From Anodontia alba (taxonomy: Eukaryota > Mollusca > Bivalvia > Lucinida > Lucinidae): 64,000 nt of DNA. Made by a program: the position numbers and the translations under genes. Location: assembly GCA_964016985.1 (NCBI GenBank), contig OZ024827.1:76146953-76210952 (forward strand). Reading direction: 5' to 3'. The notes beneath the pieces are model-generated. The model saw nothing but the letters and a program-made list of their open reading frames with translations. It searched no databases and was not told the DNA's origin. Of the stretch, positions 1 through 11,033 are shown in pieces. Each line of letters begins with the position of its first letter. Within the stretch, counting starts at the first letter, position 1.

Positions 1-960
1 GAACCGCTTCATTGAGTACACACAATCTATGTTTTTTTGCAAAAATAAGGAAAATAATGTTTTCCAATGTAAAACACACGTTTCTCTTAAAATTGAGATT
101 TACATTGGTATTAATTTCACGGTCTTGTTCCCGCGAAGTTATTATAAGTGCCACCTGTTAAATCAATCTGCAGGTAACTGAACTGTTGTCTTGGCAATAT
201 TGTGTCAATAAATTTTCACACCTGGACAATGACTTCAATGTTTTAACAGTAACAGCTATCATTCTAATGAGCAATCTCAATATGCATGTACAAATGTATA
301 TACATACATATTTGGTTGGAGTCTCATCAATATTTTTAGATTATCCTTAACATCATCAAACTAAGGTCAATTATATTTATCTTTAATTATGGCCAGTGCT
401 GTAAATATAAAGAGACTTACTCCATATCTACGACAAAGGATCTTACAGCTCTACCAGTCTGGAAGTAAATCAGGTATAGATTGTCTCCAGACTGCTCCAC
501 GAAGACAATGTAACAGTCAGCCGCCAAACAGTCAATTCTGCTATAAGGAAGCAGACAGAAGCTGCTCAAACAACACATTCTGGGGTACTAGTTAGAATCG
601 CCTCAGTGAAGCGATTCTAATTGCATCCAAAATTTATGTTTGGGCAAGAAATAAGAAATTGTTCATTAGCTTCCCACAGAGTGGGTTGGTAAAAGAGGGT
701 TATACAGGGGTATACACGAGTTTCCGGAGGTGCTCGTTAGAATTGCGTCAATGAGCGGTTCTGATGAGCCTCAACAATCAATGTTTGGGCAAGAAATAAG
801 AAGCGGTTTATTAGTTTCCAACAGAGTGCAAAAAAGAGAGTTATACAGGAGCAAATAAGAATTTCTTTTTTTTTTTTTTTTTTTTTTTTTGTTCCAAACA
901 AATTGTGGGGTGTTCGTTAGAATCGCCTGAATGAGGCAGTTCTAATCATCATTTACAATC
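1..960. repeat. Decayed foldback-MITE fragments
   Basis: The region holds at least four degraded copies of the hairpin core found in the foldback family described at 2976-3252: near 1-50, 590-640, 715-800 and 905-965. Each shows pieces of the core (GTTAGAATCGCCTCA and its complement) followed by a remnant of the flank (CAATCTATGTTT, then GCAAGAAATAAGAA). A 22-base poly-T tract lies near 868-890. Apart from the Tc1-like fragment listed separately, no coding sequence is seen. Confidence 0.6.
389..595 (+). pseudogene. Tc1-like transposase N-terminal fragment
   Basis: The frame opening at 389 encodes RLTPYLRQRILQLYQSGSK, which looks like the first helix-turn-helix of Tc1-family transposases. Homology then shifts to another frame reading NVTVSRQTVNSAIRK, typical of the recognition helix in the same domain, after an in-frame TAG. 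Only the DNA-binding half remains. No DDE catalytic domain is seen downstream, and the copy is shifted and stopped, so it is a fossil. The family call rests on recognising the motif, not on a search. Confidence 0.6.
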
Positions 961-1111
961 TATTTTTGGGCGGGGAAACGAAAAAGTGTATTTCTTGTTT
1001 GGCTTCTTTAATAAAAGGAAGGCATTTAATGTTCTTCTTTTTTATCAAAAAAAGTCATCTAGAATCCTAAAACGCATATGTCATATTATTTCTATCTGTC
1101 AAATAATATCT

Positions 1112-1348
1112 TTTCGGAATCCCGTGGCCTAATGGGTAAGAACGCTGACTTTTAATCATTAGGTCTCTCGCCGCTGTAGGTACGAGCCTCGCTCGGGCAA
1201 CATGTGAGACGCCAAGTTCTGCAACGGAAGGTCTGGTGGTTTTTCTCCGGTACCTCGGGTTTCGCCCACCTCTGATTAATGATCGGCTCGAACTAAGTAA
1301 AATAATCTTGAAAGGGTCATAAAACCAAAACCACAAAAAAAAAAAAAA
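1112..1348 (+). mobile_element. tRNA-derived SINE with poly-A tail (family Y)
   Basis: The head (CCCGTGGCCTAATGGGTAAG) resembles a tRNA A box. A degraded B box follows (GGTACGAGCCTCG), then a body with GGTGGTTTTTCTCCGG, and the unit ends AAGGGTCATAAAACCAAAACC plus poly-A. A second copy of the same family lies at 60249-60475. Polymerase III-type head plus A tail indicates a LINE-mobilised SINE. Confidence 0.7.
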
Positions 1349-1900
1349 AGATAAATTTCTTTCGTTCTGTTTTTGGACTCAAAATGCCTCATTACGGTTA
1401 TTTGCTGAACAGTAATTTTTTACCCTTAAAATAGTGAAATAATTTCGTTAGGGTTATTTCCTGAACAGCAAAACTGCTTTTACCATCTGAAGGGGTCGTA
1501 AAACCGAAAAACCACCACCAAAAAAAAAAAAAAAAAAAAAAAAGGATAATTATCTTTTCATTCTGTTTTTGGACTCAAAATGCCTATTTTGTTTATTTGC
1601 TGAACAGTATTTTTTTTATCTTTAAAATAGAGAAATAACCCTGAAGGGGCCGTGAAACCAAAACCACAAAAAAAAAAAGATAATTATCTTTTCATTCCGT
1701 TTTTGGTCTCTAAATGCCTCCTTTGAGTTATTTGCTGAACAATATTTGCTTTTACCCGTAAAATAGTGAAATAACCTTGAAGTGGCCGTAAAACCAAAAA
1801 CCACACACACACACATACAGAGAGAGAGAGAGAGAGAGAGTCTAAATGCCTCTTTTGGGTTATTTGCTGAACAGTAAAATTGCTTTTATCCTTAAAACAC
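1310..1900. repeat. Tandem repeats of SINE tail plus spacer
   Basis: After the SINE, a unit of about 130-170 bp recurs about four times. It comprises the SINE tail (GGCCGTAAAACCAAAACC), an A-run, a stretch like TTTTTGGACTCAAAATGCC, then TTATTTGCTGAACAGTA and AAAATAGTGAAATAA. The last copy ends in (CA)n and (GA)n microsatellites near 1803-1840. ORFs across it are low-complexity shadows. Confidence 0.65.
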
Positions 1901-2195
1901 CAAGACATGAAGAAATTAGATTGCTGTCTGCTCTTAGTTTCTGCAGATTTCTGTTAATACTGAATAACTGTTGCTAATTTGACAGCTATACCCCCTTAGG
2001 TTAAAGTGTGCCAGTTAATAAGAAATATTTCATGACATTAACTCGGATATAACTGTGATAAGCGCATCCTTGTGTAATACTTGACTGAACCAGAGCACAG
2101 AATTTTCTCAACATTTAACATGGATCAACATGCACCAGTGAAGACTAAGATTAAAAGGGTGTAATAAATCCATTGTTCATGAAACGCATCATTTT

Positions 2196-2417
2196 CATTA
2201 CGAAAACATGCCTATTCAAATATGTTGAAAATTTTACTATCCAAAAATGAAAATTTTCAGATTAAAAAATTCTTATATTTTTCATATTTATGCTCAAAAC
2301 ATAGATTGTGGGTACTCGTTAGAACCGCCTCGACGACCGCCCTGTATACCCCAGTTTTATTATATAAAAGTGGGGTTTAAGGGGGGTCAAAATTATATTA
2401 GGCATGTTTTCGTCATG
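2196..2417. mobile_element. Foldback MITE family A, core arm deleted
   Basis: The left terminus CATTACGAAAACATGCCTAT and right terminus GGCATGTTTTCGTCATG are inverted. Inside are the TATGCTCAAAACATAG flank, one arm of the hairpin core (GTACTCGTTAGAACCGCC) and the TATAAAAGTGGGGTTTAAGG flank. The second core arm is missing, as expected when a perfect palindrome collapses by deletion. Confidence 0.7.
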
Positions 2418-2429
2418 TGGAGCATATTT

Positions 2430-2600
2430 TGTTTTTTCGCACAGACATTTGAGAATTATCATTTACCACGTTATGGGCAGTTTCAGCAGACGACGAATTA
2501 ATAAGATTTTTCTTATTTTTCCCGTAAAATAAGATTTGAAACGTCAAATCCCATTTTCCGGAAAAATAAGAGAAAAATTCTTTATTCTTCTTTCTTGCCC
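2430..2600. mobile_element. Partial MITE of the CAGCAGACGAC family (C)
   Basis: TTTCAGCAGACGACGAATTA is followed by TTTTTCTTATTTTTCCCG and the internal inverted pair AATAAGATTTGAAACGTCAAA / CGGAAAAATAAGA. The right-hand CGTCTGCTG terminus is missing. Better copies lie at 28013-28225 and 45272-45478. Confidence 0.5.
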
Positions 2601-2744
2601 AGCAGGTCAATGTGTAATAATAATGTCCTTCTGCTTTCAGTAAAGAATGATTGATTATTGATAGAATATACTCGAAAACATGTTGTGTCATAAAAATGCA
2701 ATATACAAAAGGCAAAGAATTTTACAGTTTTTGGCAGGTACACA

Positions 2745-2890
2745 TTAATTTCAAAATAGCATAAGAATTGGATCAGCCTGCGCATTCCCGCAGCCTGATC
2801 AGTCTGTGCTATTTGGACAAATAAGCAGTGGTGGTGAAGACTGCGCAGATGCGCAGGCTGGTCTGAATCTTCACTAAACATACAGACTAG
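2745..2890. repeat. Palindromic MITE with GATCAG/GCGCA core (family G)
   Basis: An imperfect hairpin GATCAGCCTGCGCATTCCCG ... GACTGCGCAGATGCGCAGGC. The same GC-rich core (GATCAG-CTGCGCA-TGCGCAG-CTGATC) recurs at about 9400-9640, 15050-15360, 21115-21355, 23560-23810 and 27640-27940. Confidence 0.6.
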
Positions 2891-2975
2891 TTTGTAGAAA
2901 TAACTGTGTTTCAGGAAATTCAGTTTGTGCAATTGTAGAAAATAAACATTCACATTTTTGGATACAATTATTTTT

Positions 2976-3252
2976 CATCACGAAAACATACCTATATAAG
3001 TTTGACCCCCTTAAACCCCACTTTTATATAGTAAAACCGGGGTTTACAGGGGTATATATTATTTTTCTTATTTCTGTTCAAAACGCAGATTGTTGGTACT
3101 CGTTAGAACCGCCTCGGCGAGGCGGTTCTAACGAGTACCCACTATCTATGTTTTGAGCAGAAATATGAAAAACATCAGAAACTTTTATCTGAAAACTTTA
3201 GTTTTTGGTGGTGAAAGTTTCAATGTACTTTAATAGGCGGGTTTTTGTAATG
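2976..3252. mobile_element. Foldback MITE family A, full length
   Basis: About 277 bp from CATCACGAAAACATACCTAT to ATAGGCGGGTTTTTGTAATG (inverted termini). Between these is an asymmetric flank containing CCCCACTTTTATATAGTAAA. The centre is a near-perfect palindrome of more than 60 nt: TTGGTACTCGTTAGAACCGC ... GCGGTTCTAACGAGTACCCA. Full or partial relatives lie at 2196, 11034, 16508, 46766, 47375 and 62611. No coding capacity, so non-autonomous. Confidence 0.8.
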
Positions 3253-3479
3253 TTTTTGGGTCAATATAGAGTATATATTACGATATAAATATATTTAGAT
3301 GACATGGTTAAGACTGTTCATATTTTATTGCTAACAGCTGCCACCTGTCTTAATACAAACATGTGAAAACAAAGCGTTATATAGAAGTATTTGATACTGG
3401 TGATTATTGACAGAAAGAACAAAAGGATAAGGAAATTATATCAAAAGGTTCCTAATCACACGATATCATTCTTTACGTG

Positions 3480-3870
3480 GCAAAAATAATAACTGGCTAA
3501 AATAGTATATGAATAGTTAACGATTAGTATTCAGAGGAATACATATATATATTTCACAATGCAAGAAAAAACAACACTTTTGTAGTTTGGAAAATCTATC
3601 AAAAAAATAATAATAATGATGATAAATAAATAAATGCGTAATTTGCAAATTTATTTGGTTCTAAAGTAACATATTGAATGCTTCTCAATTATATGAATTA
3701 CTCCTTATAAGCCCCAACTAAGGAGACTTAACATCCTTATAATCACACCATAATCTTTCAGATAAGATAAGTTTTTGATGTGCATTCTCTTATCAAGACT
3801 GTATATTGGGTCTGATTATGAGAAGGGGGTCTAGCCAAAGAAGGAAAACAACGTGTCTTTAAGGTTGTTC
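3480..3870 (-). repeat. Inverted copy of sequence found inside the hAT-like element
   Basis: Reverse-complementing about 3570-3850 gives the same order of blocks as 18320-18690 in the hAT-like element: GTCTAGCC/GGCTAGAC, the TATATTGGG/CCCAATATA block, TTAAGTCTCCTTAG, and TTTGCAAATTTATTTGG. Either both are pieces of one hAT family, or an unrelated repeat sits in both places. Confidence 0.55.
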
Positions 3871-4194
3871 TAACGAGTATCCACAACCTTCATGTTTGAG
3901 CAAAACTGAACTGTATATCTTTTTTCAACATATTAAGTGGGACACAGCAATTTCAAGAATTACATGTGTACCTAGAAAAACCAGTATAACAGAACTGTTC
4001 TGCGGCGTCTGAGCTGGGTCTGTACTGTTTGCCAAACACCAATCTACCCAAAAATCAATGAGCCAAGACACGTAATTTTCTGTAGAATTGCGCATGTGCC
4101 CCCATGAAGCCTCAGGTCAGAATGCGCATGTTGAGCTTAGATTTCGCTTGGCACATGAGCAACATTATAGATAATAAATTATAAAATAACCCTG

Positions 4195-4580
4195 TCTCAA
4201 ATAAACAGAGAGAGAGAGAGAGAGAGACTAAAATGTGTGTACAATGAAAAATATATATATATAAAATGAGATTCCATATCTGAGACAAAATAGATAAATA
4301 AATAAATTATAAAATAACCCTGTCTCTAATAAACAAGAGAGAGATGGAGAGAGAGAAAAAAGAAAGAAAGAAAAAACATACACAATGTAAAATATAAAAT
4401 AAATAAGATTCCACATCTGAGACAAAATAAATAAAAAAAAATAAAATACATAAATAAATAAATGTGTGAGACAGAGAGATTCCAAATATGTATAATTATA
4501 TGTAAGTTAATCATTACTGTACAACAAAAGATGAGACAGTGAGCAAATGAGAGAGAGAGAGAGAGAGAGATTATTATGAA
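4195..4580. repeat. GA-rich and AAAT-rich simple repeats
   Basis: (GA)n runs at about 4206-4227, 4336-4358 and 4550-4570 alternate with a block repeated three times (AAATAACCCTGTCTC, AGATTCCATATCTGAGACAA). The minus-strand ORFs here are low-complexity translations and are not genes. Confidence 0.75.
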
Positions 4581-5106
4581 GGTAATCTTACCTGATAGAG
4601 ATTTCTGACGGGCTGTCATCTTGAACAGGTAACAGAGTTAAAGATGAAGTATGCAGTTGTCTGTCTGACTGACTGACTGAGATGATTTTTAGCGTTACCA
4701 GGCAACTGAGTCACATAAAAGCAGCAGTTTCAGTTTTCAGTTTTCAGATTTTTAACGCTGCCAGGCAACTGAGTCACATAGCGGAAGCGCCAGATAAATC
4801 TGGATTAGTTTTACTGGACTACTGGGTTGGCTTGAAACGGTGCCTAGTTATAATTCATAACTAGGTCACCTCGCCCAGACACGGAGTGCGTGCACGTCCA
4901 GACCTCGGGCGTGTCCAGACCTCGTGCGTGAGTAGTAGTCCAGCCTGTAAGTTGCAGAATTTTGCGTATCGGTCGAAAAGTGTGAGCTTTTAATCTCGTA
5001 CCTAATGCGTGTCAATTCCGACTGCAAAATGCATTAGGCACTCAGCTCGAGTCGTGCGGAAGTTTCGGACAAAGGCCACATGTCATCGATCGGTCGTCGG
5101 AAAGGG

Positions 5107-5290
5107 TGCAAGGTGGGTGTCCTCACCCAGGAGCCAAGTGGGTGTACTCACCCAGAAGCCGAGGAGTGGGTGTCCTCACCCAAGAGCAGAGAGAGTGTCC
5201 TCACTCTGTTGCCGAGAGAGTGTCCTTACTCAAGAGCCGAGAGGGTGTCCTCGCCCTTGGACTTTTTGGGTGTCCTCACCCGTCCGCGTT
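5107..5290. repeat. GC-rich minisatellite, about 28-bp unit
   Basis: About six imperfect units of GGTGTCCTCACCCAGGAGCC type. It lies just beyond the stop of the minus-strand ORF 5307-6182. Three + frames stay open through it only because the unit lacks stops. Confidence 0.75.
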
Positions 5291-5306
5291 CCGCCAGTTG
5301 TCCTAC

Positions 5307-6182
5307 TTAGTAAGTCTTGCCAAGATAACTTGGCGGCACGAGCCGAAGTAGCGGTGGTCCTCCACCAACCCCTAAGGGATCCTGGCATGACTTTTCCAGG
5401 ACGTCGTACCAGTGAGCCGTGTTGGTCTGTCTCACGCCGTTGGCTGCCATCAGCATCTCAATGTTGGAGTACCACGGGTCATCATAGAACTTGCTGGTTG
5501 GCCCCTTGATCTGTAGCCAGTGTCTGTTCTCTTTCTGGTAGACGAAGAATACTGGTAGATCTATATTGATTTCTTCGTCTTCCCGGGGTATTCTTGTAGC
5601 CTTTATGATGACCTTGTAGGTGGTGGCGTGGACGTCCTGGAGGTCGTACTTCTCGTGTAGTGGATACTCGTCCTCTATCTTGACGTGGAACTACCGTGTC
5701 GGCTGCTTGCTGGTATACTTCGGCGACTTTGTTCTCGTTCTCTTAGCCGGTGGAATCTCTGGAGAAGGAGACGGTGTAACTGGTTTCTTTATGCTTGGAG
5801 ATGGTGTAAGCTGTGCTGTCTGTGGTGGTCTTGGAACTGTGATGGTGTCTGGTGTAGTCTCCATAATCTGTAGTGCTGGCGGTGAGGTCTCCTTCTCCGG
5901 TGCTTCTCGGCGTACTGTAGCTTGTACTGTAGGCGACGATCTGGTAGGTGGTGGTCGTCTAGCAGCTGTGGGCTGGCGAGGCCACTCGCCAGCAGAGGGT
6001 GCAGGCTGCCTCCTGCTTTCGGCCCTCTTCTTGTAGATAGGTTGCGTCGGTAGATTCTTGTGGAAGGTCAGTTCAACCCGAACATGATCCTTCCCGTCAG
6101 CCATCCTCCAGAGAGGATGACCAACAAACTTGTACTCACTCAGGGCCCTGAGTAGTACTGCAGGTATAACAGACTGATTCAT
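5307..6182 (-). CDS. Unrecognised ORF with one in-frame amber stop
   Basis: I do not recognise this protein. From the ATG at 6182 the frame runs 163 codons to a TAG at 5691-5693, then continues open for another 127 codons to a TAA at 5307-5309, giving 291 codons with one amber. The N-terminal part (about 50 residues, with VGHPLWRMADGKDHVRVEL) looks folded. A Pro/Thr/Arg-rich low-complexity linker follows (about residues 60-160). After the amber comes a second ordered-looking segment (HATTYKVIIKATRIPREDE, then NIDLPVFFVYQKENRHWLQI). Uninterrupted reading and high GC compared with the surroundings suggest a recently functional gene or retroelement ORF. The amber could be a recent TGG-to-TAG change, a readthrough codon or a sequence error. 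A TATA box lies 100 nt upstream. Confidence 0.5.
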
Positions 6183-6282
6183 GGTTATTCTTTAATTATT
6201 CAGCAGACGATGTTCACACTTCGAAGGTCGAAGGTGGAATGGAATGGGTTGGATCCTAAAAGCAGCAGTTGTGCTGCTAACA

Positions 6283-6289
6283 TTTTATA
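6283..6289 (-). promoter_or_regulatory. Candidate TATA box for the minus-strand ORF
   Basis: TATAAAA on the minus strand, about 100 nt before the ATG at 6182, in the context GGTATAAAATGTTAGCAGCA. Position and sequence fit a polymerase II core promoter, but the region is AT-rich and one match is weak evidence. Confidence 0.35.
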
Positions 6290-6516
6290 CCTTTGAAATT
6301 AGATAACACTTTTCACTCGTTCTGCTCATAATTATCATATTCAGATTCAGTCAGCGGACAATTAAAGAAATGATTATTTGATTAATACTTTGTTTGCATC
6401 CCACATTATTCAAACAAATCACCTTCAAAGGGTTGTTATTTAATAAATACCTGTGAGTAATTACCTGGCACTTCAACTAATAAATCTAAAAAAATACGAA
6501 AGGAAAATAAATAAAT

Positions 6517-6645
<129 letters not shown>

Positions 6646-7009
6646 TGTGTGAATAATGAACAAATAAATATCTTTTTTTTATTTTTACCTATTTTCTTTC
6701 AGAGAGACTAATCATAGAGGAGAAATGTCATTTAATCATCTCTATTTTGTTACGATTTTGGCTCGTAAGAAATTATACTCAAGCTTTAGACACATGCATG
6801 TACAGTAAACAGAAACACTAAAAGTGAACTTCCTTGTGCACATGACCTGAAGTCAGAGGGCAACTCTAGCTCTAGTTCTATCTCTAGCTCAAAACAGTCT
6901 AGTGCACTTGATTCTCAAAGTATCGTGCACATGTTTCTCAGAATTAGGGCAAAGTAATGTGCACACCTATCTCTGGTCTTGTGCAAATCTAGTGCACTTT
7001 ATGTCAAGT

Positions 7010-8412
7010 TTATCTCTGACCCATCTGTATCTATATATAAAACTTTAAAAATCTTCTTTTCAGACGCCAATGGACCGATTTCAATACAACTTGGCAGGAA
7101 TGTTTCTTTGGTGACCCTCTACAAATATTGTTCAAGCCGTCATGATTCGTCAAAAAACATGGCCGCTAGGGGGCGGGTCTTATTTTCCTTATATATAGAA
7201 AACTTTAAAAATCTTCTCGTAAGAAACAGTTGGACTGAGTTCAGTGTAACTTGGCAGGAATGTTGCTTTGGTGACCTTCTACCAAGATTGTTCAAGCTTT
7301 CATGAAACGTCAAAACCATGGCCCCCAGGGGTGGGGGGGGGGTGGGGTGGTGGGCTTATTTTTCGTATATATCTACATAGAAAACTTTAAAAGTCTTCTT
7401 GTCACATACCCCATGACCAATTTCAATATTACTTGGCTGGAATGTTGCTTTGGTGACCCTCTACCAAGACTGTACAAGCAATCATGATTCGTCAAAAAAC
7501 ATGGCTGCCATGGGGAGGGGCTTATTTTCCCTATATATCTAAATAGAAAACTTTAAAAATCTTCTTGTCAGAAACCACTGAACAGATTTCAATATAACTT
7601 GATAGGAAGGTTCCTTTGGTGACCCTCTACCAACATTGTTCAAGCTGTCATGATTCGTCAAAAAAATGACCGTTAGGGGTAGGGCTTTATAGCTATATAA
7701 AACACTTTTAACCACTGGACCAATTTCAATATAACTTGGCAGAAATGTGACCCTCTTTTAAGATTCAGTTCAAGTCGTCAAGATGCGTTAAAAAAACATG
7801 GGCGGAGGTGTGGTGGTGCGGTGGCGGGGGGGGGGGGGGGGGGGGGGGGCGTTGTTGGTGCTATAAAATTTATACAAAAATCCTGTGAACTTGGCTGAAA
7901 CTTCAACAGTAAATATGCAAATCTGTTTGCTCAGGTGAGCAATATAGGACCATCATGGTCCTCTTGTTTTCTCTATATATCTAAATAGAAAACTTTAAAA
8001 ATCTTCTTGTCAGAAACCACTGAACCGATTTCAATATAACTTGTCAGAATTTTTCCTTTGGTGACCCTCTTCCAAGTTTGTTCAAGCTGTCATGATTTGT
8101 CAAAAAACATGGACGTTAGGGGGTGGGGCTTAATTTCCCTATATATCTATATAAGACACTTTAAAAATCTTTTTGTCAGAAACCACTGGACCAATTTCAA
8201 TATAACGGCGAAATTGTTCCTTTGGTGACCCTCTTTTTCAATATTCAGTTCAATATTGATCATGATGCATGAAAAAACATGGTCGCTGGGGTGTAGGACT
8301 ATAAAATTTATACAAAAATCTTAGAGCAGTGAACTTGGCTGAAACTTCAACAGTAAGTTTGCAAAGCTGTTTGCTCAGGTGAGCGATATAGGACCACCAT
8401 GGTCCTCGTGTT
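7010..8412 (+). mobile_element. Tandem-repeat 'pearl-like' element (R-A)
   Basis: About six degenerate units of about 180-190 bp, each with AACTTTAAAAATCTTCTTGT, TTTCAATATAACTTGGCAGG, TGTTCCTTTGGTGACCCTCT and CATGATTCGTCAAAAAACAT. The array stops twice (about 7969 and 8411) at the same terminus: CTCAGGTGAGC, then the hairpin AGGACCATCATGGTCCTC. The same units and terminus make up 38013-39506. A tandem core bounded by a fixed hairpin end is the layout of bivalve pearl and Helentron-type non-autonomous elements; that class assignment is inference. A G-run sits at 7827-7849. Confidence 0.65.
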
Positions 8413-8830
8413 ATGCATTTAATCAGATATCTACTATACGATATAAGATATCTAATATAGGATATCTTATGTACCATATAAGATATCTTATTTGTTAAAT
8501 ATGATATCTTATATATTAATATAGATATCTGATATACTTAATAAGATATCTGATATACTAAATGAGATATCTTATTTAATTGAATAAATGAGATATCGTC
8601 TTCTTTAGTATATAAGATATCTTATATACTATATAAGATGTCTTATACGCCAATTAAGATATCTTATATAGCATATCAGGTATCTTATATAACATATAAG
8701 ATATCTTGATTAACATATAAGATATCTTATTTATATAAGATATCTGATATAATATATCAGATATCTTATATATAATATAAGATATCTGATATATTAAATC
8801 AGATATCTGATTTATAGAATAAATAGTAAA
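8412..8830. repeat. AGATATCT palindromic satellite-like tract
   Basis: About 25 occurrences of the palindrome AGATATCT or GATATC, spaced about 10-20 nt and joined by TATA/ATAT linkers. It starts right after the tandem-repeat element ends. Nothing coding. Confidence 0.8.
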
Positions 8831-8929
8831 ACGGCTTGCCGTGCTTCTAGGTCAGCCTCTTGTCATCTTTGCGTATTTTGAAAGCAATGCATATGTCTGT
8901 AGTCGATCAGCTAGGCTCTACTTCAGTAA

Positions 8930-9275
8930 AACTCTAATTACTCGAACACCGATGGTTCGTATACCATGGATAATTCGAACATGTTTTTGACCCTTGGAAA
9001 TTCTTCCGACAGCTCAAGAAAACAACTATTTAGGGATATTTTAGGGAAATTTTCTTATTTTTTCTTGAAACTCTATGTTGTATGTACTCATTAGAATCGC
9101 CTCATCGAGTATTACCATTATTTTATAGAAGATCGGAAAGATATCTCTAAATTATCCCCATTTCCCTCCTGACCTGGCGCTATGATTAACCCTCAGTGGC
9201 TCGAACTACTCATGGCTATAACAAATATCCATGGTCCCAAAGATGTCCAACTGTAGCAGTTTTTTACTGTTACTT
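8930..9275. repeat. Tigger-like MITE remnant
   Basis: The left end CAGTAAAACTCTAATTACTC and right-side CCAACTGTAGCAGTTTTTTACTG are roughly inverted. Internal GGTTCGTATACCATGG and CATGGCTATAACAAATATCCATGG repeat the pattern of the CAGTTGACTCTCGTTATC family. A fragment of the CTCATTAGAATCGCCTCA hairpin core is embedded at about 9075-9110. Confidence 0.4.
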
Positions 9276-9394
9276 TCGTCGAGCCTGCGCCTGTTTTATC
9301 ATAGTGTTGAAAAGTTATTTTTCATAATCTATACTTGTTTAGTGATGATACACTGATGAGCTGGGAAAATTTTATGCGGGCTGAACAGTTGAGT

Positions 9395-9640
9395 GGACCG
9401 CGCTATGCGAAAACGTGTCTTCAGGCATATGCGAACAGCGAAGGCCCGGATCAGCCTGCGCATCCGCGCAGTGTGATCAGGACCTTCACTGTCCGCTAAC
9501 AGAATCATTGGGTTCTACTAATGTATGAATGGAAAGCAAAGATACTTTGCGCATGCGCAGGCCCGGATGATCTGAATGAGCTCATTTTGCATATGTTCAA
9601 AGGCACTTTTTCGCTTGACGCAGCCTATATGTAGCTTGAA
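9395..9640. mobile_element. Family G palindromic MITE
   Basis: GCGCTATGCGAAAACGTGTC near the left end is followed by the hairpin GATCAGCCTGCGCATCCGCG / GCGCATGCGCAGGCCCGGAT. The same GCGAAAACGTGTCTTC left end occurs at 23585, so it is a family terminus and not local noise. Confidence 0.55.
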
Positions 9641-10210
9641 CTCCATGAGGACTAAGGCCGCGGTTGGACTTAAGATTTAAGTTCTCACCTATCCGTACAA
9701 CAGGTTTACTGTTGACCGTTATATGGCGATATTTCTGGTACAGTTCCTCTTCGTCTGTTTGTTCTATCGTCGTTAGTTCATTCTGTTTTCGACATGGTAC
9801 TGGTTTATACGATCGTTTTATGTAATTAAATTCTCTTCTGATGCCTTGTTACATGTATTTGGTTGGTTTGGAGTTGGTTTAGAATCTATCAAGCCTACCT
9901 TTACTTTATGGCCTTTTTAGGCATTAGAAGGCCTATACGTGCCTCTGATTCTTTCTACCGCCCCGCACCCCTCCTCCATCCCCATTGGTTGAAAATAGCT
10001 TTCATGTGAAAGCGCAAAGTGTGCTTTGCAAATATCAGTCCTTAAAATTAAGGTCTACCTGAACTTGAGTAATAATTGTAAAACTTTGCCCTCAAGTGTC
10101 CGAATATTTAGTATAAATACGGCATATTATTTTCGTCGAGTCAGGTGAAAAGGGTCTTCAAGTAGCTTATATGCGAACAGCCCTGCGCAGTTGAGGCAGG
10201 TCCGATCCTG
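9641..10210. other. Intergenic, no feature recognised
   Basis: About 570 bp without ORFs, palindromes or family matches, apart from a short GCATTAGAAGGCC stretch. Nothing could be assigned. Confidence 0.5.
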
Positions 10211-10309
10211 CTCGTGTGGAAAATATTGGGCTGTGTAGAATACAAATGGCTACTAGAGAAGCTTCTGAGCAGAGTGCACGAGTGCACATGCTTGTCTGGA
10301 TCTCTTTTC

Positions 10310-10310
10310 T

Positions 10311-10375
<65 letters not shown>

Positions 10376-10483
10376 GTCCCACTCTCCCTCCCTCCCTACC
10401 TACCCATCCGTCCGACCGTCCGTCTTTCCTCCGTCCGTCCGTCCATCCATCCATCTATCCATCCATCCATCTATATATATATA

Positions 10484-10519
<36 letters not shown>

Positions 10520-10525
10520 ACTTTA
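10310..10525. repeat. (TATC)n / (CCGT)n / (TATC)n compound microsatellite
   Basis: About 16 TATC units, a CCGTCCGT/CCATCCAT interlude, then a second TATC run. All three overlapping + ORFs (Ser/Ile/Tyr-rich) are repeat translations. Confidence 0.95.
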
Positions 10526-11033
10526 CTTCTCTCAGTCCATTTACATGGCAACATGAGGTACATATATAAAACTCAAGTTTTCGCAAAGTATGTCTGCCCA
10601 GCTGGTCCTTCATATATCGCTACGTTATATTTTAAATTAGGTTCTTTGTTGTTGTGAGATAACCCTGAATAGAGTAATTCATTTAAGATTTTCATTGGGG
10701 AACATGAACAAAACATGTTGTCCAGCAAAGCGAAAATGGCTCTTATATCACATGCCAACAGCGAAGGCCCAGACTGTGCAGGTGTTCGGACTGATCTTGG
10801 CAGTTGCTGTTCGCTTACAAGATGAAAGCTTATTGTTGAATTAGATATATTAATTACGATATATTAATTTATTGTCAGCTGCTGTATTATTGATTTAATA
10901 TAAAGGAAAAATAATGAAACAGATATGTGCGACATCTGGCACTGATATTTTCACAAATTTCAATAATATTTCTTAGTGTTGTAACTTGGGACGTGCAAAG
11001 AAAAACGGAGTTGTAGCGCATATACGAGTACAT

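Noticed and set aside
5009..5509. 166-aa plus-strand ORF
   Set aside because: Runs antisense through the minisatellite and the 3' part of the minus-strand ORF; composition is repeat-driven and no domain is recognised.
10214..10657. 147-aa and overlapping Ser/Ile/Tyr-rich ORFs
   Set aside because: Translations of (TATC)n and (CCGT)n repeats in three frames.
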